From positions 4,456-68,455 of the forward strand of contig CAXTBW010000006.1 of assembly GCA_964242925.1 (NCBI GenBank): 64,000 nucleotides of DNA, given 5' to 3'. Positions 53,739 to 61,417 of this stretch are shown piece after piece. The notes beneath the pieces are model-generated. The model was not told where the DNA came from. It searched no databases and saw nothing but the letters and a program-made list of their open reading frames with translations. Every line of letters starts with the position of its first letter. Within the stretch, counting starts at the first letter, position 1. Both the position numbers and the translations under genes were made by a program. The DNA comes from LMUY01 sp964242925 (lineage in GTDB: Bacteria > Pseudomonadota > Alphaproteobacteria > Acetobacterales > Acetobacteraceae).

Positions 53739-55850
53739 ATGATGGCCGACGAAGCAAAGCCGCCCAGGAAGCGTCGCCGTCATATCGGGCTGTGGGTCCT
53801 CGGGTCCTGCGTGGTTGCAGTGGTGGCGGTCGTAGCGTTGTGGGATTGGGACTGGTTCCTGCCGATCGTCGACGCGCAAGCCAGCTCCGCGCTAGGCCGC
53901 AAGGTGACGGCGCAGCATCTGCACGTGAAGCTCGGCCGCATCGTCACCGTGTCGCTGGACAATGTCGAAATCGCCGGCGTCGATGGCCTGGCGGGGGGCA
54001 AGCCGTTCGCCGACGTCGACAAGCTGACCGTCGTGGTCGATGCTATGGCGTATGTCCATAGCCGGGCAATCGTGATCCCGCAGATCGTGCTGGAGCACCC
54101 TGTGGTCGAGGCCGACCAGGCGGCCGACGGCAAGACGAACTGGCCTTCCCCGGCTTCGAGCAACACGCCAACCGGCAAGGACGCGGACCCGAACGCTGGG
54201 CCGAGGCTTGGCCAGCTGGTGATCAACAATGGCCACGCCCACGTGGTGATGCCCAAGCTGAAGGCCGACTTCAACCTGGACGTGGCGACGCAGCAGGGCG
54301 CTGGCTCTGGTGGGGCCGAAGCGGCGGGCAAGGCCGCGGACGGCGCCGCGCCCGCCAGCGACAGCGACGCCGGGCGGATTGTGGTGGACGCGAAGGGGAC
54401 CTACGCCGCGCAGCCGATCACCGGGCGGCTGATCGGCGGCGCGCTGCTATCGTTGCGCGACACGGCGCACCCGTATCCGGTCGACCTGCATTTGGCGAAC
54501 GGCCCGACACATGTGGCGTTGACCGGCACTGTGCAGAATCCGCTCAATTTCGCCGGCGCCAACCTCAAGCTGGAGTTCGCCGGGCCGGACGCCTCGAAGC
54601 TGACGCCGCTCACGGGGGTGCCGATCCCCGAGACGCCGCCGTATTCCATCGCAGGCAAGCTCGACTATACCGACAAAAAGATCCGGTTCACCGGCTTCAC
54701 CGGGCGCCTCGGCAACAGCGACCTGAACGGCGACATCCTGGTTGACCCGACGCGGGAGCGGCCGTTCGTGCAGGCCAACCTGTTCTCGCGCCAGGTGGAG
54801 TTGGCAGACCTCGGCGGCTTCATCGGCGAGACGCCCGGCCGCCAGGGCGAGGCCGCCAGCCCGCAGCAGCGCGCTCAGTTGGCCAGCAAGGAGGCGAGCG
54901 ACCACATCCTCCCGACGACGCCGATCAACCTGCCCAAGCTGAACGCCGCGGACGTGGAGTTGCGCTACAAGGGCGCGCACATCCTTGGCCGCTCCGTTCC
55001 GCTCGACAACATCGTGGTGAGCGTCGACATCACCAACGGCCGGATCGACATCCACACGCTGTCGTTCGCGGTCGGAACCGGTGAGATCGCGCTGAGCGGG
55101 GACTTGGCGCCGGCCGGTCGCGACATGAAGGCCAACCTGTCGGTGAACTTCCGCCGGGTCGACCTGGGTCGCCTGCTCTCCGCCACGCACCTGGTGAACG
55201 GCGCGGGCACGATGAGCGGCAGCGCGAAGCTCGAATCCGAGGGCAATTCGATCGCCACCCTTCTGGGCCGAGGCAGCGGCGGTCTGAAGCTCGGGATGTC
55301 CGGCGGCAATCTGAGCGCCCTGCTCGTGGACATCGCCGGGCTGGAGTTCGGCAACGCGCTGCTGTCCGCGCTGGGCGTGCCGCAGCGGGCGAACCTGCAG
55401 TGCTTCGCGGCGGACTTCCCGCTGAACCACGGCCTGATGTCGACGCGGACGCTGATCCTGGACACGTCCGAGGCGCGCGTGCAGGGGACGGGGACGATCA
55501 ATCTCGCGGCCGAGACGATTGACTACAAGCTCGAGACCAAATCGAAGCATTTCTCGGTCGGGTCGCTGGAGACGCCGATCGACATCACGGGCAAGCTGAA
55601 GAGCCCGTCGATCAAGCCGGAGATCGCGCCACTCGCGATCCGCGGCGGCGCGGCGTTGGGGTTGGGCATCCTGTTTCCGCCCGCGGCGCTGCTGCCGACA
55701 ATCCAGTTTGGCACCGGCGACGATTTCAAGTGCTCCGCTGCGGAGGCGCCGATCGCGACCAGCACGCCGGCCTCGATCGCGACGCCGCAGGCTGCGACGC
55801 GCCCGGCCGCGCGTCGTCCGGTGTCGCGCCGACGCGTCGCCCAGCGTTAG
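53739..55850 (+). CDS. AsmA family envelope protein
   Basis: A 703-residue protein anchored by one N-terminal TM (HIGLWVLGSCVVAVVAVVALW) after a basic cytoplasmic start (PPRKRRR). The long repetitive beta-rich periplasmic region (ASSALGRKVTAQHLHVKLG; GRLGNSDLNGDILVDPTRERP; DITGKLKSPSIKPEIAP) is AsmA-like. Family members help move phospholipids or affect outer-membrane assembly. The C-terminus is Ala/Arg/Pro-rich. ATG 53739 is followed by a second ATG. It overlaps the convergent NUDIX gene by four bases. Confidence 0.87.
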   Translation: MMADEAKPPRKRRRHIGLWVLGSCVVAVVAVVALWDWDWFLPIVDAQASSALGRKVTAQHLHVKLGRIVTVSLDNVEIAGVDGLAGGKPFADVDKLTVVVDAMAYVHSRAIVIPQIVLEHPVVEADQAADGKTNWPSPASSNTPTGKDADPNAGPRLGQLVINNGHAHVVMPKLKADFNLDVATQQGAGSGGAEAAGKAADGAAPASDSDAGRIVVDAKGTYAAQPITGRLIGGALLSLRDTAHPYPVDLHLANGPTHVALTGTVQNPLNFAGANLKLEFAGPDASKLTPLTGVPIPETPPYSIAGKLDYTDKKIRFTGFTGRLGNSDLNGDILVDPTRERPFVQANLFSRQVELADLGGFIGETPGRQGEAASPQQRAQLASKEASDHILPTTPINLPKLNAADVELRYKGAHILGRSVPLDNIVVSVDITNGRIDIHTLSFAVGTGEIALSGDLAPAGRDMKANLSVNFRRVDLGRLLSATHLVNGAGTMSGSAKLESEGNSIATLLGRGSGGLKLGMSGGNLSALLVDIAGLEFGNALLSALGVPQRANLQCFAADFPLNHGLMSTRTLILDTSEARVQGTGTINLAAETIDYKLETKSKHFSVGSLETPIDITGKLKSPSIKPEIAPLAIRGGAALGLGILFPPAALLPTIQFGTGDDFKCSAAEAPIATSTPASIATPQAATRPAARRPVSRRRVAQR

Positions 55851-56404
55851 AGGCTGATCCGGCCGGCCTTGGCCAAGGCGAGCAGCACCCCGCCGACCTG
55901 CATGGATTGCCCTAGCAACCCATTCTGAAGCCCGGCGAGAACGGTGGCCACCGGCACGAGCCGCAACGCCATGCCAGCCTCGCTGCCCTCCAACGCCGGT
56001 TCGCCGACCTGCACGGCGTCCGTCGCCAGCACCGTATGCACGCGGTTGGTCTGGATAGCCGGGTTCGCATGCAGGCTGCTGACCGGCCGCCAGCTCGTCG
56101 CTGCGAAACCGGTTTCCTCCCGCAATTCCCGCTCTCCGGCCGCGAGTGGACTGGCGTCGCCGGGATCGATCACGCCGCCGGGCAACTCCAGGAAAGCGGA
56201 CCCGGCGCCGTGGCGATACTGTTCGACCAGCACGAGGCAGTCATCGGCGGTGATCGCCACCACGTGCACCCAGTCGGCGTAGGTCAGGACGTAATACGGC
56301 GCGATCTCCACCCCTGCGGCGTTGATGCAGTGATCGGCGCGCAGGTCGATCCAGCGATCGCGAAGCAGGAGCTTGGACGAGAGGACGCGCCAGGGCTGCA
56401 TCAT
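55847..56404 (-). CDS. NUDIX hydrolase (ADP-ribose pyrophosphatase-like)
   Basis: A 185-residue NUDIX hydrolase. The Nudix box is readable as LPGGVIDPGDASPLAAGERELREETGF, with the metal-binding REL-REETG helix intact. The preceding VVAITADDCLVLVEQYRHG resembles ADP-ribose/GDP-mannose-type hydrolases. Start is ATG 56404 or the adjacent ATG 56401. It is divergent from the phosphatase gene, with 176 bases between. Confidence 0.87.
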   Translation of the reverse strand: MMQPWRVLSSKLLLRDRWIDLRADHCINAAGVEIAPYYVLTYADWVHVVAITADDCLVLVEQYRHGAGSAFLELPGGVIDPGDASPLAAGERELREETGFAATSWRPVSSLHANPAIQTNRVHTVLATDAVQVGEPALEGSEAGMALRLVPVATVLAGLQNGLLGQSMQVGGVLLALAKAGRISL

Positions 56405-56580
56405 GCGCGGTTCAGTCCCCGGCCTAGGCAACGTACGACAAACGACACCCAACGCCGCATGCCCGTTGCTCCATTGCTCGGCGGACCTTGGCCGAAAGCG
56501 GAATGGTCTGCATAGCTCCTTTCGGGTCGTGGCAGGCCCACCTCGTGGCAAGAGCAGACGGCCCATGCTATCGCGCTTGC

Positions 56581-57342
56581 ATGGCGAACCATCCAACCGA
56601 AGCCGGCCTGCCGCACGTCATCCCGCTCGAGGGCGTCTCCAACCTCCGCGATCTCGGCGGCTACGAGGCGGCCGACGGCCGGCGCGTGCGTCGCGGCATG
56701 GTGTTCCGTTCGGCGGCGCTCGCCAAGCTGACCGAGGCGGACCAGGCCGTCGTGGCCCGGCTCGGCCTGCGCACGGTGTGCGACTTCCGCGGCGTGGACG
56801 AGAGCCGCCGCGCGCCCACCCGGCTGCCCGGCCCGCGCATCGTGGCGCTGCCGATCGAGCCGACCGTGGGCGCCGGGCTGCGCGACATCCTGCGCACCAA
56901 GGAGGCGACCGGCGAGGCGCTGCACGCGGTGTTGGAGCGGGCCTACGCCGCCTACGCGCTGTCCAGTTCGGCCCAATACCGCGCGTTGCTGGACGCGATC
57001 CTCGACGACGCCACGCCCCTGCTGTTCCACTGCAGCGCCGGCAAGGACCGCACCGGGTTCGCCGCCGCCATGCTGCTGACCGCTTTGGGCGTGCCCTGGC
57101 CCACCGTCGTGGCCGACTTCGAGGCGACCAACCGGCTGTGGCGCCGCGACACGGTGCCCAGCGAGGACCTGCCGCCCGAGATACGCGAAGCGTTGCTGCG
57201 GGCCGAGCCGGGCCTGCTCGCCGCTGCGTTCGAGGCCGCCCGGCAGCGTCATGGCGCGATCGACGCCTACCTGGCCGAGGCGCTCGGCCTGACCGCGGAC
57301 CGCCGCGCCCGTTTGCAGGACATGTTGCTGGAGCAAGCCTGA
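56581..57342 (+). CDS. Protein tyrosine phosphatase (LipA/MptpB-like)
   Basis: A 253-residue atypical phosphatase. The P-loop is H150-C151-S-A-G-K-D-R157-T-G, the CX5R signature with the K-D variation of the LipA/MptpB triple-specificity group. The N-terminal SNLRDLGGYEAADGRRVRRGMVFRSAAL is also diagnostic. ATG 56581 (MANHPTEAGLPHVI) fits the family; the frame is open from 56488. The stop overlaps the enoyl-CoA hydratase ATG (TGATG). Such enzymes act on phosphotyrosine or phosphoinositides; the target here is unknown. Confidence 0.87.
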   Translation: MANHPTEAGLPHVIPLEGVSNLRDLGGYEAADGRRVRRGMVFRSAALAKLTEADQAVVARLGLRTVCDFRGVDESRRAPTRLPGPRIVALPIEPTVGAGLRDILRTKEATGEALHAVLERAYAAYALSSSAQYRALLDAILDDATPLLFHCSAGKDRTGFAAAMLLTALGVPWPTVVADFEATNRLWRRDTVPSEDLPPEIREALLRAEPGLLAAAFEAARQRHGAIDAYLAEALGLTADRRARLQDMLLEQA

Positions 57343-58121
57343 TGCCCGATCTGCTGGAGGAGGTGACCGACGGCGTGGCCGTGCTGACGATGAACCGGCC
57401 GGACCGGCTGAACGCGCTCAGCGAGGCGATGGTGCGCGCCCTGTGCGAGGCGCTGCCCCGGCTGGCGGCGAGCCCGGATGTCGGCGCCATCGTGCTGACG
57501 GGCGCCGGACGCGGCTTCTGCGCCGGGGGCGACGTGAAGATCATGGCCGCCAGCGAGCCGACCCTGGACGAGCGCCACGACGGCCTGCGCTGGCGCCACG
57601 AATCGGTCCGGCTGCTGCGCACCATCGGCACCGTGGTGATCGCCGCCGTGAACGGCCCCGCGGCCGGCGCCGGGCTGAGCCTGGCGCTCGCTTGCGACCT
57701 GCGGCTGGCGGCCCGCACCGCGCGGTTCCGCACCGCCTTCGCCGCCGTCGGCTTCTCCGGCGATTTCGGCGGCTCGTGGTCGCTGACCCGGCTGGTCGGC
57801 ACCGCCAAGGCGCGTGAGCTGTACTACCTCAACACGGAGGTCGACGCCGCCGAAGCCGAACGCCTGGGCATGGTCACGCGCGTGGTGGACGATGCGGCGC
57901 TGCTGACCGAGGCGATGACCATGGCGCGCCGCATTGCCGGCGGGCCGCGCATCGCGTTCCAGTTCATGAAGCGCAACTTGCACGCCGCCGAGACGGAGCC
58001 GCTCGGCGCGGTGCTCGACATGGAGGCGCTGGGACAGGCGCGATGCAGCGTCACCGAGGACCACCGCGAGGCCGTCCGCGCCTTCGTGGAGAAGCGCCCG
58101 GCCGTGTTCCGCGGCCGCTAG
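57342..58121 (+). CDS. Enoyl-CoA hydratase/isomerase family protein
   Basis: A 259-residue crotonase-fold enzyme. The oxyanion-hole segments GAGRGFCAGGDVK and NGPAAGAGLSLALACDLRLA are intact. The usual first catalytic glutamate is not seen (AFAAVGFSGDFGGSWSLTRLVG), and an aspartate occupies the second acidic position, as in PaaG-type isomerases, so isomerase activity is as likely as hydratase. It is coupled to the phosphatase by a one-base overlap, though no functional link is obvious. Confidence 0.87.
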   Translation: MPDLLEEVTDGVAVLTMNRPDRLNALSEAMVRALCEALPRLAASPDVGAIVLTGAGRGFCAGGDVKIMAASEPTLDERHDGLRWRHESVRLLRTIGTVVIAAVNGPAAGAGLSLALACDLRLAARTARFRTAFAAVGFSGDFGGSWSLTRLVGTAKARELYYLNTEVDAAEAERLGMVTRVVDDAALLTEAMTMARRIAGGPRIAFQFMKRNLHAAETEPLGAVLDMEALGQARCSVTEDHREAVRAFVEKRPAVFRGR

Positions 58122-58423
58122 AGCTTGCCCCGGAACCGCAGGCTGGCGGCGTTGAGCGCCGGCAAGCTGGCCGGGTCGTCGCGGACCGCCTCGGCCACCG
58201 CGACGGCGCGGGCGAGTTCGGCGTCGCTGAGGTGGCGGATGGCCGGGCGCGCGACGACGGTGTCCCAGCGCTGGCCCATTGCGTGATCCAGGCACACGCG
58301 CATGAAGCAGTGGTCCAGCCGGATCGGCCAGCCGCAAGCCGCCGCCATCCCCGGCAGCACCGCGCCGGTCAGCGCCCGCCAGCGTGACAGCAGTTGGTCC
58401 CGCGCCGCTGATCCTGACGGCAT
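58118..58423 (-). CDS. Small protein of unknown function
   Basis: About 101 residues from ATG 58423 (120 from ATG 58480). The sequence RWRALTGAVLPGMAAACGWPIRLDHCFMRVCLDHAMG and the helical C-terminus ELARAVAVAEAVRDDPASLP look like a genuine folded protein, but I do not know the family. Its 5' end overlaps the divergently oriented 2H phosphoesterase gene, so the true start may be an internal GTG. It also overlaps the enoyl-CoA hydratase stop by four bases. Confidence 0.55.
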   Translation of the reverse strand: MPSGSAARDQLLSRWRALTGAVLPGMAAACGWPIRLDHCFMRVCLDHAMGQRWDTVVARPAIRHLSDAELARAVAVAEAVRDDPASLPALNAASLRFRGKL

Positions 58424-58902
58424 CGCTCGACCCGGCGTCGCAGGCCCGGTTCGAGCGGGAACGTCGGCAGCATTTCCCATCGTCCCTCAACATCGTTCCG
58501 GCGCACGTGACGCTGTTCCACCACCTGCCGGGCGCTTACGCCGACGCCATCGTCGAGTTGCTGGACGCGACCTGCCAAGCGCAGCCGGCCGTGCCGTTCA
58601 ACATCGCCGGGGTTCGCTTCCTCGGCCGCGGCTGCGCCTACAACCTGGACATGCCGGGCGTGGCGACGCTGCGCGGCGGGCTTGCGGCCGCTTGGAAGGA
58701 GTGGCTGACGCCGCAGGACCGGCAGGCCTGGCGCCCCCACATCACCATCCAGAACAAGGCGTCGCCGGCCGAAGCGCGGCGGCTGCATGAGGCTTTGCAG
58801 GCCGGAGTCCTGCCGCAGCCGGGCATGGTCGTCGGGCTCGACCTCTGGGACTATCTGGACGGCCCGTGGGAGCTGCGCCGCCGCATTCCGTTCCAGCTCT
58901 AA
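58384..58902 (+). CDS. 2'-5' RNA ligase family (2H phosphoesterase) protein
   Basis: A 172-residue 2H phosphoesterase-like protein. The two H-x-T motifs are H41-V-T43 in VPAHVTLFHHLPG and H119-I-T121 in WRPHITIQNKA, separated as expected for the bilobal fold. These enzymes open or form 2',5' or 2',3'-cyclic phosphodiester bonds; the substrate is unknown. GTG 58384 is the annotated start; homology begins by PLILTASLDP. Confidence 0.82.
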   Translation: MTAVGPAPLILTASLDPASQARFERERRQHFPSSLNIVPAHVTLFHHLPGAYADAIVELLDATCQAQPAVPFNIAGVRFLGRGCAYNLDMPGVATLRGGLAAAWKEWLTPQDRQAWRPHITIQNKASPAEARRLHEALQAGVLPQPGMVVGLDLWDYLDGPWELRRRIPFQL

Positions 58903-59001
58903 GCGCCTTGGCCAGCCTTGGCCCCTCGGATGGCGCACGCCCCTCGCACCACGCGGCGGGGCATGCCAAGACCGTAGCCTTATGATCATGGGCGGCCGTG
59001 C

Positions 59002-59841
59002 ATGCCGGTAAGCGTAGTCACAGGCGCCACGAGCGGGATCGGGCGTTGGATCGCGCTCGGCCTGGCGCGCGCCGGTTACACGGTGGTTGTCGTCGGCCGG
59101 GACCGGGGCCGCGGCGACGAGGCCCTGGAATGGATCCGCAGCCAGGTTCCGGATGCGCATCTCGAGTTGCTGGTCGCCGATCTGTCCTCCATCGCCGCCG
59201 CCCGTCAGGTGGGCATGTTGATCGACGCGCGCTATCCGGAGCTCGACCTGCTGGTGAACAATGCCGGCACGTTCTGCGCCCGACGCGAGGAGACGCCGGA
59301 GGGGCACGAGCGGGTCATCGCCACCAATCACCTCACGCCGTTCGTGCTGACCCGCGCGCTGGTGCCGTCGCTGCGGGCCGCCGCGGCGACGAACGGCAGC
59401 GCGCGCATCGTCAACGTCGGTTCATCGACCTCGGACCGCGCTCGGATCGACCCGGCGGACCTGGAGGGGCGCCGCCGGTGGGGCATGGTGCGCGCCTACG
59501 GCCAGTCGAAGCTGGCGCTGATGATGACGACGTTCGGCTGGGCGAAGCGGTTGGACGGCGCCGGCGTGGTGGCCAACGTGGTCCACCCCGGCACGGTCGC
59601 CACCGGCCTGGTGCGCGATCCGGGGGTCATCGGGCTGGCGTGGCGGATGATGTCGCCGTTCGTGCTGACCGAGGAGCAAGGCGCCGTCACTCCGCTGCAC
59701 GCCTGCCTGGCGCCCGAGTTCGCGACCACCACGGCCGCCTACGTCAAGAACTGCAAGATCGCGGCGCCCAACCGCCGGGCGCTCAATCCGTCGCTGACGG
59801 AGCAGGTCTGGATCGCCACAGAGACGTTGGTCGGCGGATGA
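59002..59841 (+). CDS. SDR family oxidoreductase (retinol dehydrogenase-like)
   Basis: A 279-residue NAD(P)-dependent short-chain dehydrogenase. The cofactor loop is VTGATSGIGRW (6-16), the NNAG motif is present (LLVNNAGTF), and the catalytic Y166-x-x-x-K170 lies in RAYGQSKLALMM. Overall layout resembles the retinol-dehydrogenase/WW-domain oxidoreductase-like group. Its end overlaps the convergent SDR gene by 59 bases. Substrate is unknown. Confidence 0.87.
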   Translation: MPVSVVTGATSGIGRWIALGLARAGYTVVVVGRDRGRGDEALEWIRSQVPDAHLELLVADLSSIAAARQVGMLIDARYPELDLLVNNAGTFCARREETPEGHERVIATNHLTPFVLTRALVPSLRAAAATNGSARIVNVGSSTSDRARIDPADLEGRRRWGMVRAYGQSKLALMMTTFGWAKRLDGAGVVANVVHPGTVATGLVRDPGVIGLAWRMMSPFVLTEEQGAVTPLHACLAPEFATTTAAYVKNCKIAAPNRRALNPSLTEQVWIATETLVGG

Positions 59842-60820
59842 TCCGAGCGACCGCGACGCCCGCCCGAACGACGCGACCGAACGACATGCAGAGATGTCTG
59901 AACCAAACCTGGGAGCTGCGCCGCCGCGCCGCGCGCCCGAATGGGCCGTGCACCGCTTCGGCGCCGCATGAGGGCTCGAACAGGGTCGGCCGCTCGAGCC
60001 GGGCCGCTTCCGGGTCGCGGGTCAACTGGCCGTCGAAGCCCAGCCGCGTCATCAACACCGCCATCAGCCGCGGCGACACGCGGGTCGCCAGCCAGAACGC
60101 GGCCGCCGTGCCGCTGATGGCCATCTCGGCCCTGCCGGTCAGCGCCGCGATTCGGATGCCGGCGGCCACGACCTCCGGCTGGTAGACCGGCGGCGCGGGA
60201 CGGGCGGGCCACCCCATGTGCGACACTGCATGGGAGAAGAACGGCGTGTTCACTGCGGGCGGGAACACGCAGCTGACCCGGATGCGGCTGCGCTCCATCG
60301 CCAGCTCCGCCTGCAGCGCCTGGCTGAACCCCCGCACCGCCGCCTTGGCGCCGGAGTACGACGTCATCAGCGGCAACCCGTGGAAGGCGCAGGCGGAGCA
60401 GACGTTGACGATGCCGCCGGCGCCGCGCGGCCGCATCAGCGCCAGCGCGACCCGGCAGCCATTGACGGTGCCGCGGTAGGTCACTTCGGTGACGCGGTTG
60501 AACTCGTGTTCCGGCACCGTCGCGAACCGGCCATAGACGCCGTTGCCCGCGCAGTTCACCCATAGATCGGGCACGCCCAGCTCGGCCACGATCGCGTCGG
60601 CCGCCCGGCGCAACGCGGCGCTGTCCGCCACGTCCGCCACCGCCAGCGCCGCGCGTCCACCCGCTGCCCGCACGTCCTCGGCCGCTGCGGCCAGGCCGGT
60701 CTCGCCGCGTGCGATCAGCCCGATGCTCCACCCGTCGCGCGCCAGCAGCCCGGCGGTGCAGCGCCCGATGCCGGAGGAGCCGCCGGTGATGATGGCGATG
60801 CGGGTGTCGCGACGGTGCAT
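59783..60820 (-). CDS. SDR family oxidoreductase with C-terminal extension
   Basis: A 345-residue short-chain dehydrogenase. TGGSSGIGR (12-20), VNCAGNGVYG, catalytic S142 in CSACAF and Y155-x-x-x-K159 in TSYSGAKAAV are complete. About 90 residues beyond the SDR core form a basic, Arg-rich tail that overlaps the convergent SDR by 59 bases; part of it may be a read-through extension. Substrate is unknown. Confidence 0.85.
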   Translation of the reverse strand: MHRRDTRIAIITGGSSGIGRCTAGLLARDGWSIGLIARGETGLAAAAEDVRAAGGRAALAVADVADSAALRRAADAIVAELGVPDLWVNCAGNGVYGRFATVPEHEFNRVTEVTYRGTVNGCRVALALMRPRGAGGIVNVCSACAFHGLPLMTSYSGAKAAVRGFSQALQAELAMERSRIRVSCVFPPAVNTPFFSHAVSHMGWPARPAPPVYQPEVVAAGIRIAALTGRAEMAISGTAAAFWLATRVSPRLMAVLMTRLGFDGQLTRDPEAARLERPTLFEPSCGAEAVHGPFGRAARRRSSQVWFRHLCMSFGRVVRAGVAVARIIRRPTSLWRSRPAPSATD

Positions 60821-60930
60821 GGCCCCACCATGCCGACGACGCTCGCGCCGCTCAAGCGGGCGCCGCTCGGCCTGGCCTATCCGTCCGTCATTATGACGAA
60901 GGCAATCTGGATTGCGAGGGCGGGCTGGAC

Positions 60931-60964
60931 GCCGTGGATTCCAGGGTCAAGCCTGGCATGACGG
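60931..60964 (+). repeat. Copy of the dispersed CCAGGG...CCTGG repeat
   Basis: GCCGTGGATTCCAGGGTCAA continues with GCCTGGCATGACGG, closely matching 12354-12388. It sits in the 176-base gap between the SDR start and the RidA stop; the rest of that gap shows no gene. Confidence 0.7.
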
Positions 60965-60996
60965 TTGGGCACGGCGACCGTCCCCCGGACGCGCGG

Positions 60997-61380
60997 CTAC
61001 GCAGCAGCCCGGCGCGCGGTGACCTCCACCTCGATCTTCATGCGCGGGTCGGCCAAGCCTGCTGCAATCATCGTTGCCGCCGGGCGAACCTCGCCGAGGT
61101 ATCGACGCAACACGGGCCAACAGGGTTCAAAATCGGCGGCGTCGGGAAAGATGTATCGAACACGGACGATATCGGCGAACGAGCTGCCTGCCGCCGCCAG
61201 AGCTTGCTGGATGTTGCGCATGGTCTGCTCGGCTTGTTGACGCACGTCGGACGATATCGTCATGGCGGCGTAATCGAACCCGGTCGTGCCGGACACGAAT
61301 ATCCACTCTCCGTCGACGACGGCCCGGGAGTAGCCGATCCCAGCCTCGAACGGTGAACCGGAGGAGATAAGTCGGCGCAT
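60997..61380 (-). CDS. RidA/YjgF/UK114 family protein
   Basis: A 127-residue Rid-family protein. GYSRAVVDGEWIFVSGTTGFDYA at the N-terminus, QQAEQTMRNIQQALAAAGSSFADIVRVRYIFPD in the middle and AATMIAAGLADPRMKIEVEVTA at the C-terminus define the family; R109 is not clearly replaced but the key arginine region reads DPRMKIEVE. RidA members hydrolyse reactive enamine/imine intermediates or, in other subgroups, act on related adducts. It starts 37 bases downstream of the PBP1C stop. Confidence 0.88.
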   Translation of the reverse strand: MRRLISSGSPFEAGIGYSRAVVDGEWIFVSGTTGFDYAAMTISSDVRQQAEQTMRNIQQALAAAGSSFADIVRVRYIFPDAADFEPCWPVLRRYLGEVRPAATMIAAGLADPRMKIEVEVTARRAAA

Positions 61381-61417
61381 GTTCAGCGGCCTGCCGCCAG
61401 TCGTTCGGTCAACCTGG

